This document shows, piece after piece, positions 40,501 to 55,600 of a stretch of DNA of 64,000 nt. The position numbers were made by a program, and so were the translations under genes. Positions within the stretch are counted from its first letter, which is position 1. Each line of letters begins with the position of its first letter. This DNA comes from Mesomycoplasma ovipneumoniae (GTDB taxonomy: Bacteria > Bacillota_I > Bacilli_A > Mycoplasmatales > Metamycoplasmataceae), in the NCBI GenBank assembly GCA_009756935.1, contig VZDP01000005.1, positions 3,772 through 67,771 of the forward strand, given 5' to 3'. The notes under the pieces were generated by a model. That model was not told where the DNA came from. It made no database searches and saw only the letters and a list, made by a program, of their open reading frames with translations.

Positions 40501-43500
40501 TCAAGATCCAACAACACCTGCTTCTGTCCCAGCCCCTGCAGTTAAGACTACTTTTGATACAGCTTCATTTATTAGTGCAGTTGAAAAAGTTAATCTTTCA
40601 GGAACTAATGCTGAATTAAGAATTACATTAAATTCAACTTTATTATTGGACGTTCAATCACCAACAATTAAATTGCATTATATTGACATTACCGATGGTC
40701 AAGAACACAAAGCAGATTTAATTGGTCGTCCAGCAGCAGGGTCAAGTACTTCGCAATATACTTTTAGGGCAAATAATTTAAAAACACTAAATTATTACCA
40801 AATTGTCTCAGTTAATTATGCAGATAATAACAATGCTGAACAAGTAATTGCCTTTGATGATCAGTCAGTTAAATACGAAGACAAACTATTTCGAACAACC
40901 CCGACAAGCTTTAGTGTTAAAAAAATTGACTCAACTTACAATTCAAGCAAAAAAACAGCTAATGTTAAAATTACCCTTGATGAACAAGTTGCCCAATATT
41001 TAGAAAATTATACCGTTAGAGTTTCATACCAACGGATTGATAAGACAAGCCCAAACACAACAGTCTCAACTGTTGAGGGAATTATTAATTCTGACTCAAC
41101 AGTTAGCGTTGAGCTTAGTGGTAATTATATTGACGCAAATCAAAAAAGACTAATTATACCTGAGGCTTCAGTAAACTTTAGAGTTGATTCTGAAACAAAT
41201 ACGCTTTCAAATGAGCCACAAGGTGTTGAACGAAGTGTTTCCACAGAAGTTAAGACAATTGATCAAAACAAATTATTTGAAACTTATAATTATAAAATCA
41301 CAAAAGTTGAACTAGTCCAAAAACCAAGCTCAACTTCTGGTCGGGTAAGACGAAGTGTGTCAACTCAAAATCTTGTTGATTTTAACTCAAATTATAATTC
41401 TTTAGCGACTTTTGATAGATCAGGCGACAAGACAATTAATGAAACATCAATTATTCAAACAAGTCCAATTGCCTTGTATGATCAGTTAATTTATGTTGAA
41501 GAAAAAGATAAGTTTTCAGGAATTGATGCAACAATTTATGCATACTTTATTTCTTCAGAAGATCTATCTGACCAAGATAGTGATAAAAATAATTTTAGAG
41601 TACAACTATACAATGAGTCTCTTAAAAAATATGAACAAATAAGAAAAGCTAGTTCAATTAAAAAATTAAATGATTCAGGAAGACAAACAGGCGCTTCACA
41701 TTTTTATGTTGCTACTTTTGAAACTAATTTAAATAAAGCTTCACTTTATAATATTGAGTTTTTTGCTTATAAAGATCAAAAAATTGAACTTTCTGAGTAT
41801 AAAACTAACAGAGTTGACAAAACTCAGTTTACAACTCCAGGTAAAAAAGCTTGGCTTACTAATTTTTCCCAAGTTGGTGCTTATCAAGATGAGGCAGCTA
41901 ATGTTATTTTCCAATTTGACGAAAAAGACGAATATCTTTGAAGAAACAAACACAAAGTTGAACTGGAAATTACCGAAAAACTTGACCAAACTGCAAAACT
42001 TGACCAAACTGCCGGAAATGCTACTCCACCAGTAACTAAATTTAGTTTTATTCCTGATGGACCAATTTCACGAGTAACAATTGATAATATTAGTTCACAA
42101 GCTACAAGTCAAGCTAGTTTGTCCCCAAATAAAACTTACGAAATTACTAAATTTACAATTAAAGAAGCTACCTTGCCAGATGCAGGGGGGGCATTATCAA
42201 ATTCAAACTCTAATTTAATAATTAAAACTGTTGATACTCGAAGTACAGTCAGACCAACAACTTTAGGTACAGGTCAAATGGAAGTTGCCAAATTTGACTC
42301 AGTTGAGGTTGAAAATGCTCCTAGAGATCAAAAAATTCCATTTTTTGAAACTAAAGCTCAATTTGCATATCAAGAAGCAACTAATTTTTCTCAAGATGAT
42401 AATACAGATGCCGACGGAAGATCAGCAACTTTAGAATTTAATTTTAATAAACATTTTTTACAAATTCCAAGAAGTTTTGCAACAATCACTATTATTCGTT
42501 CAGATGCTGCTACAGCAACTACGCCACCAGGCTCAGCTCCTGGAACTGGCGCGGATCAAACAGAAATTAGTTTTATTTCCGAATCTCAATATGACCCAGC
42601 AACTGGAAGGGTTACTTTTAAATTAAACAACCTTGATAGATTCCATACTTACGATATCAAGAATTTTGAAATTGGTGGAGTTAAAATTGATAACTTAGCT
42701 AGCTCAACAAGACTACAATTCACACCAACAGTTCAAAAAATTTTCCTTGCTGACTTAGAGGTTAAAGATTTAAAAACCGGAACTACTGGAAGTAATACAG
42801 GTTCAGGAAATACTGCAGCTTCAGGTTCTACCCCAAATTCAGGAGGCCTCAATCCTACAAAAGAAGATGGGTCAAAAGTTTTTGGAAATGTAAGTCTTTA
42901 CTTTGATAATGACAATTCATTTTTAGACGGTGCAACATTTGAAGTTAAAATTAAAAACAAAAATGATAATACTGATGTAGCCACAATTCCTAGTCTACAA
43001 GTACAAAAAGATACGACAAAAACAGCAACACCTTATAAAGTTGATATTGACTTAGCTCAAAATGCTCCACAAATCCAACCAGGAACCAAAATTGGTTTTG
43101 AATTTAAACTCAAAAGTGTTTCAAGAGATACCGATCTTAAAGGTAGAAGACCTGAAGATATTGTAGTTGCTGTTCCTGAAAGACAATATAATTTAGATTA
43201 TGCTCCTATATTGGAATCAGAAGTTATTATTCCAACTGTTATTGAATCTTTGGTTGTTTCTGAACTTAAAGATACAAGTGCAAAATTAAAAATTAAATTA
43301 AAAGGTGATCCAGCTAACTTTGAGCGTGTTGTTAAAAATCCAATTGTTTTATCTATTCAACCTGATCCAAACCAACAAACAACAAGTAAAATTCCAATTA
43401 CTTTAATTACTCAATCACAAGTTACAAGATTTCAAGATAAATCAAGATTTGAAATCGAATATGATTTAGACAATTTAATCCCAAATGTTGAGTACAAAAT

Positions 43501-46500
43501 TTTAAAACTTCAAGGTCAAGATCTTGAAATTCCTTTTGGTGAGCAAAATTACAGACTTAAATTGGAGCAACCTGGATCAGCTCAACAAAATGCTAGCACA
43601 AGTGAAAAAATATTCAAAACTCCTTTTACCGAACTCTCACCTGAAAGAATTATTTTAACCCAAGCACCTAGAAATTATACTACCACAGGTACTACTCCTA
43701 AACCTGAATATGCACCTGAGAATTTAACCCTAAATTTAGATCCAGTTTCAATGTGATCACTAAATAATAAAAGAATTAAAGTTAAATTTAAAGCACTTGA
43801 CCCTGCGGGTAAAGAACTAACAACAGGCGACAATGCAGTTGAAAAAGAATACGAATTTGATGTTAGATACGATGATAGCAAAAAAGCACTTACTGCAAGT
43901 CTAAATAATAAAGAAGTTACTGATGCTAATGATCAAAATCTTTATCCTTCAACAACTTATAAAATTAGTCAAATTAAAACAGTTGATGCTGATGTCTCAA
44001 GTCAAATTACTTTAAATCTTGATGATACCCAAGCTACTACTCCTAACAAAAATAATCTTGAGTTTACAACTCAGTTAGCTCAACCTCCATTAGTAAAGGC
44101 CGGAATTACTAATTTCTACAATCATTCAGGAAAAGAAGACACTTTTGAACAAACTATTTACTTTGCTTTTGACGATCCTTATCGGGCAATTGATGAAGCA
44201 TCAATTAAAGACTGAAAACTAATTCTTGAGGGAAATGAAGATAAAGATAAACAGAATAATACTATTGATGCCTCAAGTTGAGGACAAGTGGCAAGATATG
44301 AACCAAACAATACAGGTTCTTTAGTTGAATTATATAATCCACGTGAGTTAGCTGGACCACCAACTGAATATGAAGAAGGCCCTGAACTACAACGACTTTT
44401 AATTCAACAAGCTGAGGTTGACAAACAAATTCAAACAATAGAAAACGAAATAAAAAACTTTCAAAAACAAGACGAAATTCGGATTAATTTGATCAAAGAA
44501 CTTGCAACTAGTCAAAATAAGTCAAATTATGAAAATGAGCTTCGAAGACAAGGTGCTGAAATAAGACAAGCTATTACCCAACGTTTAGAAAGATTAAGAC
44601 AACACAGAGAACAACTCGATAGAATTCAAGTTTTAACAAAATATAAATCAGACGTATTTAAATCCAGTCCACACTTAACAAACCCAAACTCTTATCGTTA
44701 TTTTGCTTTTACTCTTAAGGGTGATGCATCTTGGCTAAGATATTACAAAATGAGGGTAGCTATTCAGTATAAATACTTCAAAGACAATGAAAGCCGTGAA
44801 GCATCAGAATTTTCAAAACTTATAACTAATATTAATACCAATCAAACAGCAAACAATAATAGAAATACAGAAGCCTATTCTTCTTCTTCTTCTTCTTCTG
44901 GCATTGTTTCTTCTCAAAATACTCAAGTGTCACGAATTCAAACAATCGAACTTGAAGATTTTGCCAAATATACAAACAGAATATTACTCAAAAAATCTGA
45001 AATTAAGCCACTAAACCAAGTTGGGGCTTATATTGAAATGGAATTTGAAGATCCAAAAAAACTTTTAGAACCATTAAGGAATCAATTTAGTAGAGCTCAA
45101 ATTCAAGGTGTAAATGATATTAACAAATGAATTGAATTATCATCAAATATTAGATTCGATAATCAGCGAGCAATAATAAAAAATCCCGGTACATCAAATA
45201 ATCAATCAACATATAAAGTTGATGCGACAAATGATGATGGAACAGCTTTTAGTCTTATAAAGAATCAATGAACAGCAGATAATTCAAGGCAGTATAACCT
45301 TGATTTTGATGTAAAGGTTTATGATTATAATCTTAGCAATCCTTTTGGATCACTTTTAGACAATCCTAATAAGAAATATGTTGATTTAGTTAGGCAAATT
45401 CCTAAGGTTGTATATCCAAAAACTACACTAAAGGAAAATCATGTTCGCAATAAGTTTTATTCTCTTAGACTTGCAAAGTTCGAAGTTAATGATTCAACTA
45501 TAGGTACTAGTAAGACTGTCAAAGTAGGCTTAATAATTACATATCATCATACTTCTATTGATAATTTTTCTAAGAAAATTATTTCTATTTATCCAAAAAT
45601 TTTAAACACACGATGAAAACAAGAAGATCAAGTCAATGATTACCAACCATTAGTACCTGTTTTCTCGCCCAATGTAAATCTTACATTTATGACCTCCCCA
45701 ATAATTCAAAAAGAAGATCCGTACTGAGGTAACTTTTGGGCAAATCCATCCGGAAATGTTTGGCATGGATCAGAAGTTAGACAATATGATGAAAATAGGG
45801 GGCAACAAGGACTAATAGTTGGAGCCTTTGAAAGATCACTTTTTCAAAAAATGTTTAATGATTTTCACGACAAAGCTACTCACCAAGTAGACCATAATAA
45901 AACTTTTTTTATTGGTCCAACCGGACCTATTAAAACTCTTATCACTGGAAATGGTAATAATCCAGCTATGGCTAATAAAAATATAGCCAATCAAATTTAC
46001 AGCGTGCCTTATGCTCATAAGAACATAGATAATTGACTTGATGATGTTTTTAAAAAGCAAACCCAACACCCTTTTGGTATAAAATCTGCTGAATACGACC
46101 CAGCCGCAAAATGATTAAAAATTCAATTTAACAATCCGGACAATAAAATTGGTTGAGGTGTAAAACTTCAGGAAATCTTGCCAACTGTTTCTTATGCGGC
46201 CTTTGTCGATCAAGCAGGAAAAATCTATTTGTTTGGAAATAAAAACGGTGTTCCTATCAAATTACAAGATGATATTAACGTTAATGACCAGACTCTTTGA
46301 ATAAATTTAGCTCCTCCTAACTGATCCGAACAAGAACTTCCAAAGCCTGGTACAAATTTAAATTTCATGGGTCTACTAGTTTTCCCTTATTTACCGCCAA
46401 ACTTTACCCAAAATCCCGCTTTAAGAGGTGATGTTGGAGCTAATCATTATGTTGAAAATCAACAATATAAAGTCTTTAGACCTAATGGTGGAACTGGACC

Positions 46501-46618
46501 AGGCCACAAGTACCTCTTCCCAGTAAAGGGTTATGATGGACTCCAAGTCGATGCTGAAAACCCTTATTTTGTCCCATGGGTATCACATGATAAAGCCTGA
46601 CTTAGACTTACTTATTAA
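34565..46618 (+). CDS. Giant repeat-built surface protein 1 (4,017 aa)
   Basis: A single frame, broken only by TGA (Trp), runs for 12 kb. Residues 1-50 carry a basic stretch and one hydrophobic anchor (IILSLLAFGGLSIGSLSFLP). The body is made of repeated beta-rich modules of about 130 residues, each closing with a motif such as LENLHPGMDYKI, LSNLAPGSSYQI, LKDLDPKTQYQV or IDGLDEASTYEV; I see at least eleven in the first 1,800 residues. Similar short repeats in mycoplasma and ureaplasma proteins are filed as DUF1410, but I cannot confirm that here. Three polybasic clusters (RSLRRVRRQAPE, ARSRRSLS, GRVRRSVS) sit in Ser/Ala/Pro-rich linkers. A coiled Gln/Glu segment (about residues 3280-3360) and a Trp-rich C-terminal domain follow. 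AGAGGAG precedes the ATG. Function unknown; adhesion is only a guess. Confidence 0.85.
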
Positions 46619-46673
46619 TCATTATTTCTAACGTAACTAAGCGCTCTATTTTAACCAATTAAAGGAGATAATT

Positions 46674-49600
46674 ATGAAAAAAGCAAATCAAGAATACCAA
46701 AACAATAAAACAATTAACAACCATCTTAGTAAAAAATTACTTGCAAGCAGCGGTTTTTTAACCGGTGCTATTGTTTCGCTCTCGCCTTATCTTGCCAAAG
46801 TAATTACTCCAAAAACAATCTATGTCCAAAATTTTGTTGCTGATAATGTAAGTCCTAATTCAGGTGATTTTAGTTTTAAACTCCAAGGTAAAACAAAACA
46901 AGATACTGACTGGGCAAAAAAAGCTGATTTAGAACTTGTTTATATTAGCCAAAAATCGCGTTATAGTGTTAAAACTAAAGTCGAGCATGACCCAAAAACT
47001 GACACTTTCCATACTTATGCCGATAATTTGCTTGGTGGTTCAATTTATGAATTACAACTTGTAGCCCCAAATAATCCGCGTTATTATTTTAGTTTTTCAA
47101 AAACTTCGCAGTTTTTTTCAACAAAAAATCAAGTTGAAAAATTTAGTCATTATGATATTGAAAATGATACAATTTTAGATCTTGATTTATTTGACTCACA
47201 AAATTTACTTGATTCAGCTAATTTAATTTTGTACTACAAAGAAATTGGTTCAAATAAAATTCAAGAAGCAAAAGGACAACTTGTTGCCAAAAATGACCAA
47301 AAACAAGCTAGTTTTGTGCTCAGAAATTTAGATCGCAACCAAAAATACGAAATTGTTGGCACAAAATATTACTTTGACGATCCTGATCAGCTTTTTGATT
47401 TGGCAATTTCGCCTTTGGCTAATCGTTATTTTGCCCCAAGTCCAATTGCTGGTAAAATTTTAAATCTTAGCCAAAAAGCCTATGGTCTAAATTCAGCTTT
47501 ACTTGAGATTTCTTTGGCTTTTGAAAACAAAAATATTAAAATTAATCCAAATGAAAAAATTAATTTAGAATATTATTACAAAGACGAATTAGATAATTTC
47601 CAATTTGGCGTTGCAAATGATGTTAGCTTAATTGTCCAAAACAATAAAGTTTTTGCTAATTTAGATTTAAAACAAATTCCTGGGGGAACCAAATTCTGAA
47701 TTTCACGAATTTGGAATAATTCTGGCTCACTAGCAATTTCAACAAATAATAATCTTTCATTTATTTCTGCACCTGAAATTGCCCGAATTAGAACTTTTGT
47801 TGATGCAAATAATACCTCAAGTTTTGATATTAAATTTAATGACCAATCATTAATGTTAAATGGTAAAGAAGTAAAAATTAATTTCTTTGCTGATGACCAG
47901 CCTACAAAAATGCTGTCAAGTTCAGCCCATGTAGTTGGAAACAAGCTATTTTCTTTGGCAAAAAATTTACCAAAAGAAAAACACTTTACAATTTCATCAC
48001 TTGAAGTTGTAGGGGACGCCACAAATTTTGACGAAAACGGTCAGCCTCAGACTAGTCAAATTTTCTTTGCCCAAAATTTTGACCAAAAACAGAAAAAGTT
48101 CTTTACTAATGCAACAAGTGCAATGGTTGAATCAGTGGTTGTTGACCGAATTAGCGAAGATCAAAGCCGTGTTAGCATGATTCTTGACTCAGTTGATGAT
48201 TTTATTAAAGATAAAATTGCAACACTATACTTTAAAGTAGCCGGATCAAGTAATTTAATTAAATCTCAGGCACAAGCTTTTAGTATTAATGGTAATAAAT
48301 TGGTTCTTAGTTGGGATTTAATTAATCTTGAGCCAGGAACTAATTATTTAATTGACTCAGTCGGAATTGCTGACTCAACAAACGAATTTGTTAATAAATT
48401 ATTTTTAAATTTTGGTCCTAATATTAGCACAAATAAACTAACCTGAACTACCCGTCCGGCTGTTAGTTCAATTACTTATACAACAAAATCTGACACTGCA
48501 GTTGAACTTAATATTGCCTTTAAAAATATCCTAGAGTCACTAAAAAAAGCAAAAATAACTTATAAAGAACTAATACCTGGCGGGACTTCTAAGACCATTG
48601 ATGCAATTATTGAAAATAATTCAATAATTGCCAATTTGCCAATAGATTCGCTTTCAAAAGGACAAAACTATTTAATTGAAAAAATTGAAGTTAAAGACTA
48701 CAAGTCATCAAAAGGCGACTCGGATATTTTAAGTGTCTCAAAAACAATAACTCCGGCTCAAAAAATATTTGGTGTTCATGCTCCTTTGGTTCTAACTAAA
48801 ATTGAAAATCTTAGCGAACAACAAACAAGTGCTAAGTTAAAAGTAACTTTTAGCCCTGAGACAATTAAGGCAATTGGAAATGACAAAGTAAAAATTTACT
48901 ATTCTCTTGCTGGCTCATCAAAACTTTTATCCGCTTTTGCAGATCAGACTAATACTAATGATAATTCTTTAACTTTTGAGCTAAGTAATCTTGAAATTGG
49001 TTCAAAATACAATATTAATTCAATTGTTCTTACAAAAGAAGTTGAACTAAATCAAGATACAAATAAAGTACTTACCGAAAGAAATATTTTATTTGGCGAT
49101 GCTGATCACAAATTTGACTCAAGCCAGTCTTCATTTTTCACTCAGAGTGCAATTATTGAAGTTGGCTATGATAATTCCTACGAGCAGCGTGTAATTGCTA
49201 CTTTCATTTTAGCTGATGCAAAAGGTGTCTATAATGGTAAGACCGCAACACTTAAATACCGTCTAAAAGCAAAAAATGGCGATGAGGCACTAGCTACAAA
49301 CGCTAACTTTAAAGAAGGAAAAATTAGTGCAAAAGTAAATAGTGCCCGTATTTTATTTGATATTACCGACCTATACAAACAAGGTCTTTATGAAATAGAT
49401 AAAAACTCACTCAAACTTGAAGGTGCAACAAATTCTCAGGCTACCGCTCCTGTCCAAGCAGGTGCTCGAGTTCGCCGTTCCCTTGCTCAATTTGCCGATA
49501 CTAATACTAGCCCGGCTCTAATTCCTTTTAAAGATAAGTTGCTTGATTCACCAGAAAAATCAGAATTCCAAACTATTCCAAAAACTGCTAATGTTACAAA

Positions 49601-52600
49601 AATTCAGCTAACAGACCGAACTAAAAACACAGCTCAATTTGAAATTGAATTTGGTAAAGATTTTATCCCAAATCACCAAAATGCTCAAACTGGAACCACC
49701 GAAAAGCTTGATGATTTTCTTAACAAAAACAAGCTCAAAGTTCGCTTTAAAAAATACGGTGGCGAGCAACAAGAACAAATTGTTGAAGCAACAACTAATG
49801 TTAACAGCCAAAAAACAACTTTTGAGCTAAAAAATCTTGAAAACGGTCAGCAATATGTAATTCTTGGCTTTGAACAAGTCCAAGACGATGTTAACCCTAC
49901 TACTCCAAAAGTTGATATTTATTTAGATGATCTTGATTTTTATAAAGACCAAATAATCGCTACTGCAGCTGTAATTAAAAAAATTGAATTTGATACTGAA
50001 GTTGAAACCCAAGCTCGTCTTCGACTTGAGCTCAAAGATGATGGAAGATATACTGCTGGTAAAAAATTAATTGTTGAGTTAGAAAAAATTGATGCAACTA
50101 GTGGGGCTCAAACCCAAGGTCAAACCCAACAAAATTTAACCTTAAGCGGAACAAGTCTTAATGGAATTTATGATTTTACCTTTTTAAATTTAGAAAAGGC
50201 AACAAAATATAAAATTAAATCAGTTAAATTTGAAAAAGAAGCTGCTCCTGCTGCCAGTCCTGGTGTTGCGACTTTCTCTTCAAGACGTACTAAACGTAGT
50301 TTAGATCCAGTTTTAGTTAATGTTGACTCCCAAAGCGGAGTTCAAGAAGAAGAAATTGAACTACTTGAAACTGATACAGATTTAGAAGCTAAAAAATCAT
50401 TTGTTACAACAGCTAAGACTGCAAAAATTGTCAAAATTGAAACTGAGTCAATCCAGACAACCTCACTAAATGTTAAACTTACTCTTGATAATGTTGATGA
50501 CTATTTAGGTAAAAAAACACTTCAATTAACTTACAGAAATTTATCAAAAAACACTAGCACTTCAGAAGACGTTGGAGCAACTGTCGATCAAACAGCCAAA
50601 ACAATTACTTTCCAATTAGGCAATTTATCTCCTGGAGATAAATACGAAATTGAAAATATTAAGCTAAAAGAAGACTCAACTCAAGTACGAAATGAACTTG
50701 ATCTAAAAAAACAAGAATTCAAATTTGAATTTGATAACTCACCAAATACTCAGGCTGGTTTTGAAAAACAATTTTTCTCACCAAGACCAAATTTAGCCCA
50801 AATTAAGCCAATTTCAACTTCTGAGACTTCTGTTCAAATTAATGTTAAATTAAATGATAACGGTGCTAATTGAAATAATAAATTTTTACAAATTAAGATT
50901 AAGTCAAAAACTGGCCAACCAGTTCAGCCTCAAATTCCAACTGTTTATAGTGCTGAAATAATCAACGGAAATGCCGTTTTTGACATTAGCGGTCTAGAAA
51001 AAGCTGGCCAATACGAAATTGAAGAGCTAAAAGTTCTTGATAGTCTGCCAGCTCAGCCTCAACCTGACCAAATTCAAGGCGGAGAAAAAGTTGATGGCTT
51101 TGACGGTGCTGCTGCTGGTCAACCAGGTACCCAACCAGGCACCCAACCAGACCAAAAAGTAACTAAAGAATTTATACTTGATGCTGAATCAGCAACAATT
51201 ACTGATATTAGTTATAAATCTGATAATACAAGTGCTAATGTTACAGTTAGCTTTGCCCAAAATGAGCAATTTTTATACCAAAGTAGTGCTAATACAAAAA
51301 GAAAACTTCAATTTACTTTCCAAGATAGTCAGACCGGTCAACAAGTAACTACTAAACAAGAATTTGAAACCAATAATCAAGGTCAAAATACAAAGCCAAC
51401 TATTGACCTTAGCCTTGATTCAGTTAGCCCTGGAAATTTATATGTTCTTACAAAAGTAGAAGATATTACTCCTGAAGTTGAAGGTGGACCAAAAAGACTA
51501 AAAACTTTCAAATTTAGCGATCCTCAGCAAGCCCAAGGAACCCAAAATCAAGCTATCACAACTCCTGAAGTTTTATCAAAACTTTATTTTGCAACCAAAC
51601 CAGAAGTAATTGCTTATTCAATTGATAAAATTTCTGAAACAAAATATCTTGCTAACTTTACAATTAGAGACCCACTTGCCGGAAGAAATATCACAAATGG
51701 TGGATTTGAAGGTCGTGATGTTGAAATAACTCTACAAAAAATGGTTCAACCAGATGGAACAGACCTTCAAGATCAAACAGTTTATAATGTTCAACAAAAA
51801 GCAAAAATTAAAAATTCTAAATTTAGTTTTGAACTTGACAATTTAGAAAAAAATGCTATTTATAAAGTTCTTAGTCTAACTTGAGCTGATACAAAACAAA
51901 CAACTTCTGCCACAGTTCCTACCGCGACTCTGTTCGAAGCTGATCCAACTACAAAAACTACTCCAAGCACAAAACAGCAGTTTTCAGATTTTGCAGTTAA
52001 GGTTAGTGATCCAGGGACAAAAACACAAATTGAAGGAAATGTGTCTGGAAATGGTCAAGTTGAATTTGGTGATCAATTTATTATTAAACCTGAATCAGCA
52101 AAAATTGACCAAATTGATATTGATGACAAAAAAGTTGATAGTGCAACAATTACTTTAACTTTTGATAAAACTGATCAGTATTTAAAACATGTTGACTATA
52201 AAGATAAGTTAGAGTTAGTTTATTACCAAACAGGCTCAACTGTTGAAAAAACAGCTCAATTGACTCTTGATGCTAATGACCAAAATAATGTTAAATTTAA
52301 AGCTGAACTAACCGACCTTGAAAAAGGTACCGGATTTCGCGTTTTAGGAATCAAACAAACAGGGACTACTAGTGGCTCAAGACGTCGTCGTAGCACAACT
52401 TCAGCTAAACCATTAAATTTTGTTTTTGATACAAATGTAACTGAAGAAACCAAAAAATTTGCTACCTTACCAATTGTTAATTCAATTTTACAGTTCCGTA
52501 ATGATGCAAACCCTGAAAATTATGATTTTATTTTAAATCTTAAAGATACTGGTGATGTATTTAAACATATTCAAGCTGGTCAAAAATCAATAAAAGCAAA

Positions 52601-55600
52601 AATTCAGTTTAAAAAAGTTGTTGATGGTAATGAGGCAAAAGACACAATCCAGGAAGTATTAGCAACGCTACAAAGTGCTTCTGCAGCAGGTCAAGATAAA
52701 AAATCACAAGACGAGTCAATTCAAGACAGTACAACATTCAAATTTACACTAACCGGATTAGATCCTTTTGCTCAATATTACATAACAAAAATTGCTTATG
52801 ATACAAATAATCAATTAGATAGTGTTTTAACTACTAAGACTGAAACTGATGGTGATCAAAACTCAGGACTCTTTAATTTCTCACCTCAAGCTGAAGAAAA
52901 ACGGGCATTTTTAACTTATCCAGCTAAAGTTGATGTAAAGTCAATTGAAATTCAACCTGATTTTAGTCAAAATAATGCAAAACTAACAATTAAATTTGAT
53001 CCAAAATTCAAAGCCTTTCTTGAAACACACCAAAAAATCAAAGTTAACTATACAAGTCCAAAAGGTTTAGGACAAAGTATTGAAATTGACAAAAACAGTT
53101 TTAATTCAACATTAAATACAAGTGGTTCAGAGCCAACTGTTGAAGTAACAATTAATAATATTAATGAACCAGGAAAATATGTTGTTGAATCACTTGATTT
53201 TCTTAATGAAGATTTAAAAGCTTCTCCTTTGTTATCAAATTTAGAAGTTCCACCAATTGCAATTAAAGAATCAGTTACTATTGCAAAACGTAGTTTTTAT
53301 ACAAATACAAAAATAATTGCAATCCGTAAAAAAGCAATTTCAGAAACAAGTGCAACAATTGAACTAGTAATTGAAGATCCAAATGGTTCATTTATTGGTA
53401 AAGCTGTAAAAGGAACTTTTACATATAATACAAACCAAACAAGAGAAGAAGAAGGCGCAATTATTGCTGATGAAATTGAAAAAACTTCAAAAGTTGTCTT
53501 CCAATTAAAAAATCTTGACAAAAATACTGACTATAGTATTACTTCATTAGTTTTTGATCAAGCCCAAAATCAAACTCAAGCAGACCTTGGTGGTGCTCAG
53601 ACTCAATTTCAAAATCAGCAAACAATTGAATTTGACGACCAAAAAATCCAAGAAAATGCCCAGCAAGGTTCAGGTCAGTCAACCGCCAGGCAAGAAAAAC
53701 AATTCAAAACAACTTTTGAATCTGCTACCGCTCTAGGAATTACTTATCAATTAGATAATAAGCGAAACGGTAAGCCTTGGCAAAAAGCAAAAGTTAGAGT
53801 ATTTTTCGCAAGTCAAGACAAACCACTTGAGGAAAAATCAACAAGACTAAAATTAGTTTATAAATCTTCAAAACAAGGAATTTCTAATACAACAACAACT
53901 TCTGTTCAGGCTAAGTTAGTACCAACTCAAGGCAATACTAATCAGGGTTGACTAAACAATCAACCTGACCGAGCTCATTATTATTATGAATTTGATCTTG
54001 ATAATTTAGATGCAGGAGCGCAATATACAATAATTGGTCTTGAAGATGAAGCCCAAAAAATTAAGATTATTGTTCCTGATCCTAATGCCCCAGTTGCCGT
54101 TAATTTTTCTTCTCAGCCAAGTGTCCAGTCTTCATTTAGTTTTAATACTGCCCCATTGATTACAAAAATGACTTATGTTCCAAGTGAAACAAGTATTAAA
54201 CTAAATTTAGCTGTTGAAAACTCACAAAAATTAGACTTTAGCAATCATAGAGCTATTATTAAGTTTAAAAAACTTAATAGAAAAAACATTGCATACGGTT
54301 GGTGAGACCCAACAACGGCTAGTGCTAGATCTACAAATAAAGATATTGATTCAGTTACAATTAGAGTACCTCAAAGACAACCAAGCCCAGCAGTTCAAGC
54401 CCAACAAGAAAGTGAAGAAAATTTTGGAATTACCTTTTTAGAATTTGAACTAGGCGGACTTGACAAAGGTTCTTGATACTTAATTGAAGAAATTAGTCTC
54501 TCAGCTAGAGGTCAAGGTACTACACCATTAAGTCTTTATATTGACAAAGAAAAATTGCAACCTGAAGACAAAAAACTAGCAACTTCTGAGTCAGAAAAAT
54601 GACAAACAATCGTTAATACAACAGTTGAAACAACAGCAATTAGAAGTGTAACAAGCTCAACAACAAGAAATTCAAATATAACTGTTAGCGGACAAAGAAA
54701 AAGCACTCCGGAACTTACAAGTGGTTACTTCCAAATTGAGCTTGACAGAGGCGATTTAATCTTTTTACAAGATAAGTATAATATTCAACTTGAGCTTGAA
54801 TCTGTTGAAAGAAAAATCTTTTATACTGAATCAAAAGAGATAAAAGGTTCAGGACCAAGCGGAGGAGGCGGTGCTAGAACTCCACAAAATACACAAATTG
54901 TTCTTGAAGCTAAAGGTCTTATTCCAGGAGATAAATATAAAATTAAAAATTATATATTTAATCTAAAAGAAGGAGCTCAAGACAGATTTGGTGTTCGTTT
55001 GCCTCAAGAATTAAAAGTAACTCCGCCAGCAAATAACTCAACTATTGACTTAAAAACTAAAAACGCAATTAAGGCAATTAAATATGAGGCTGTCTCTGAA
55101 GGTAGAACTAATGTTGATGTTGAATTCTACAACAACAACGGTGAGCTGAATAATCAAAATTTAACACTAGAAGCCAAAATTGACGAAGAATTTGGAAATA
55201 AGTATACTCCATCTACTTGACGTGACGATGATAAAACAGTAACTAGTTCAACCCGTTTAACTCCACAAGGCGGACAAATTACTTCAACATTACAATTTCA
55301 AATTAACTCTAATCTTAAAAAAGCAAAACAATATATTATTAAGTCAATTAAAAAAGCTGGAACCCCTATCACCTTCGACACCCCAATTAGTCAAGAAAGT
55401 GCCTTGCAACGTAAGTTTTACTCAATAGCAGAAAAAACTAAATTAATTAATACTACAATTAGTGAAGTTACAACTGATTCGGCAACAATTAAATTAGAAT
55501 TTGACAAAGATGATGCTTTCTTAAAAGATGATCTTGTTACCTTGTATTTAGAAAAAGGTGATCAATCCCAATCAATTGGAACTACAACTACTATTACTAA

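Noticed and set aside
46619..46673. Independent promoter for the second giant gene
   Set aside because: The 55-base gap has only a ribosome binding site and no terminator or convincing -10 box, so co-transcription is simpler.
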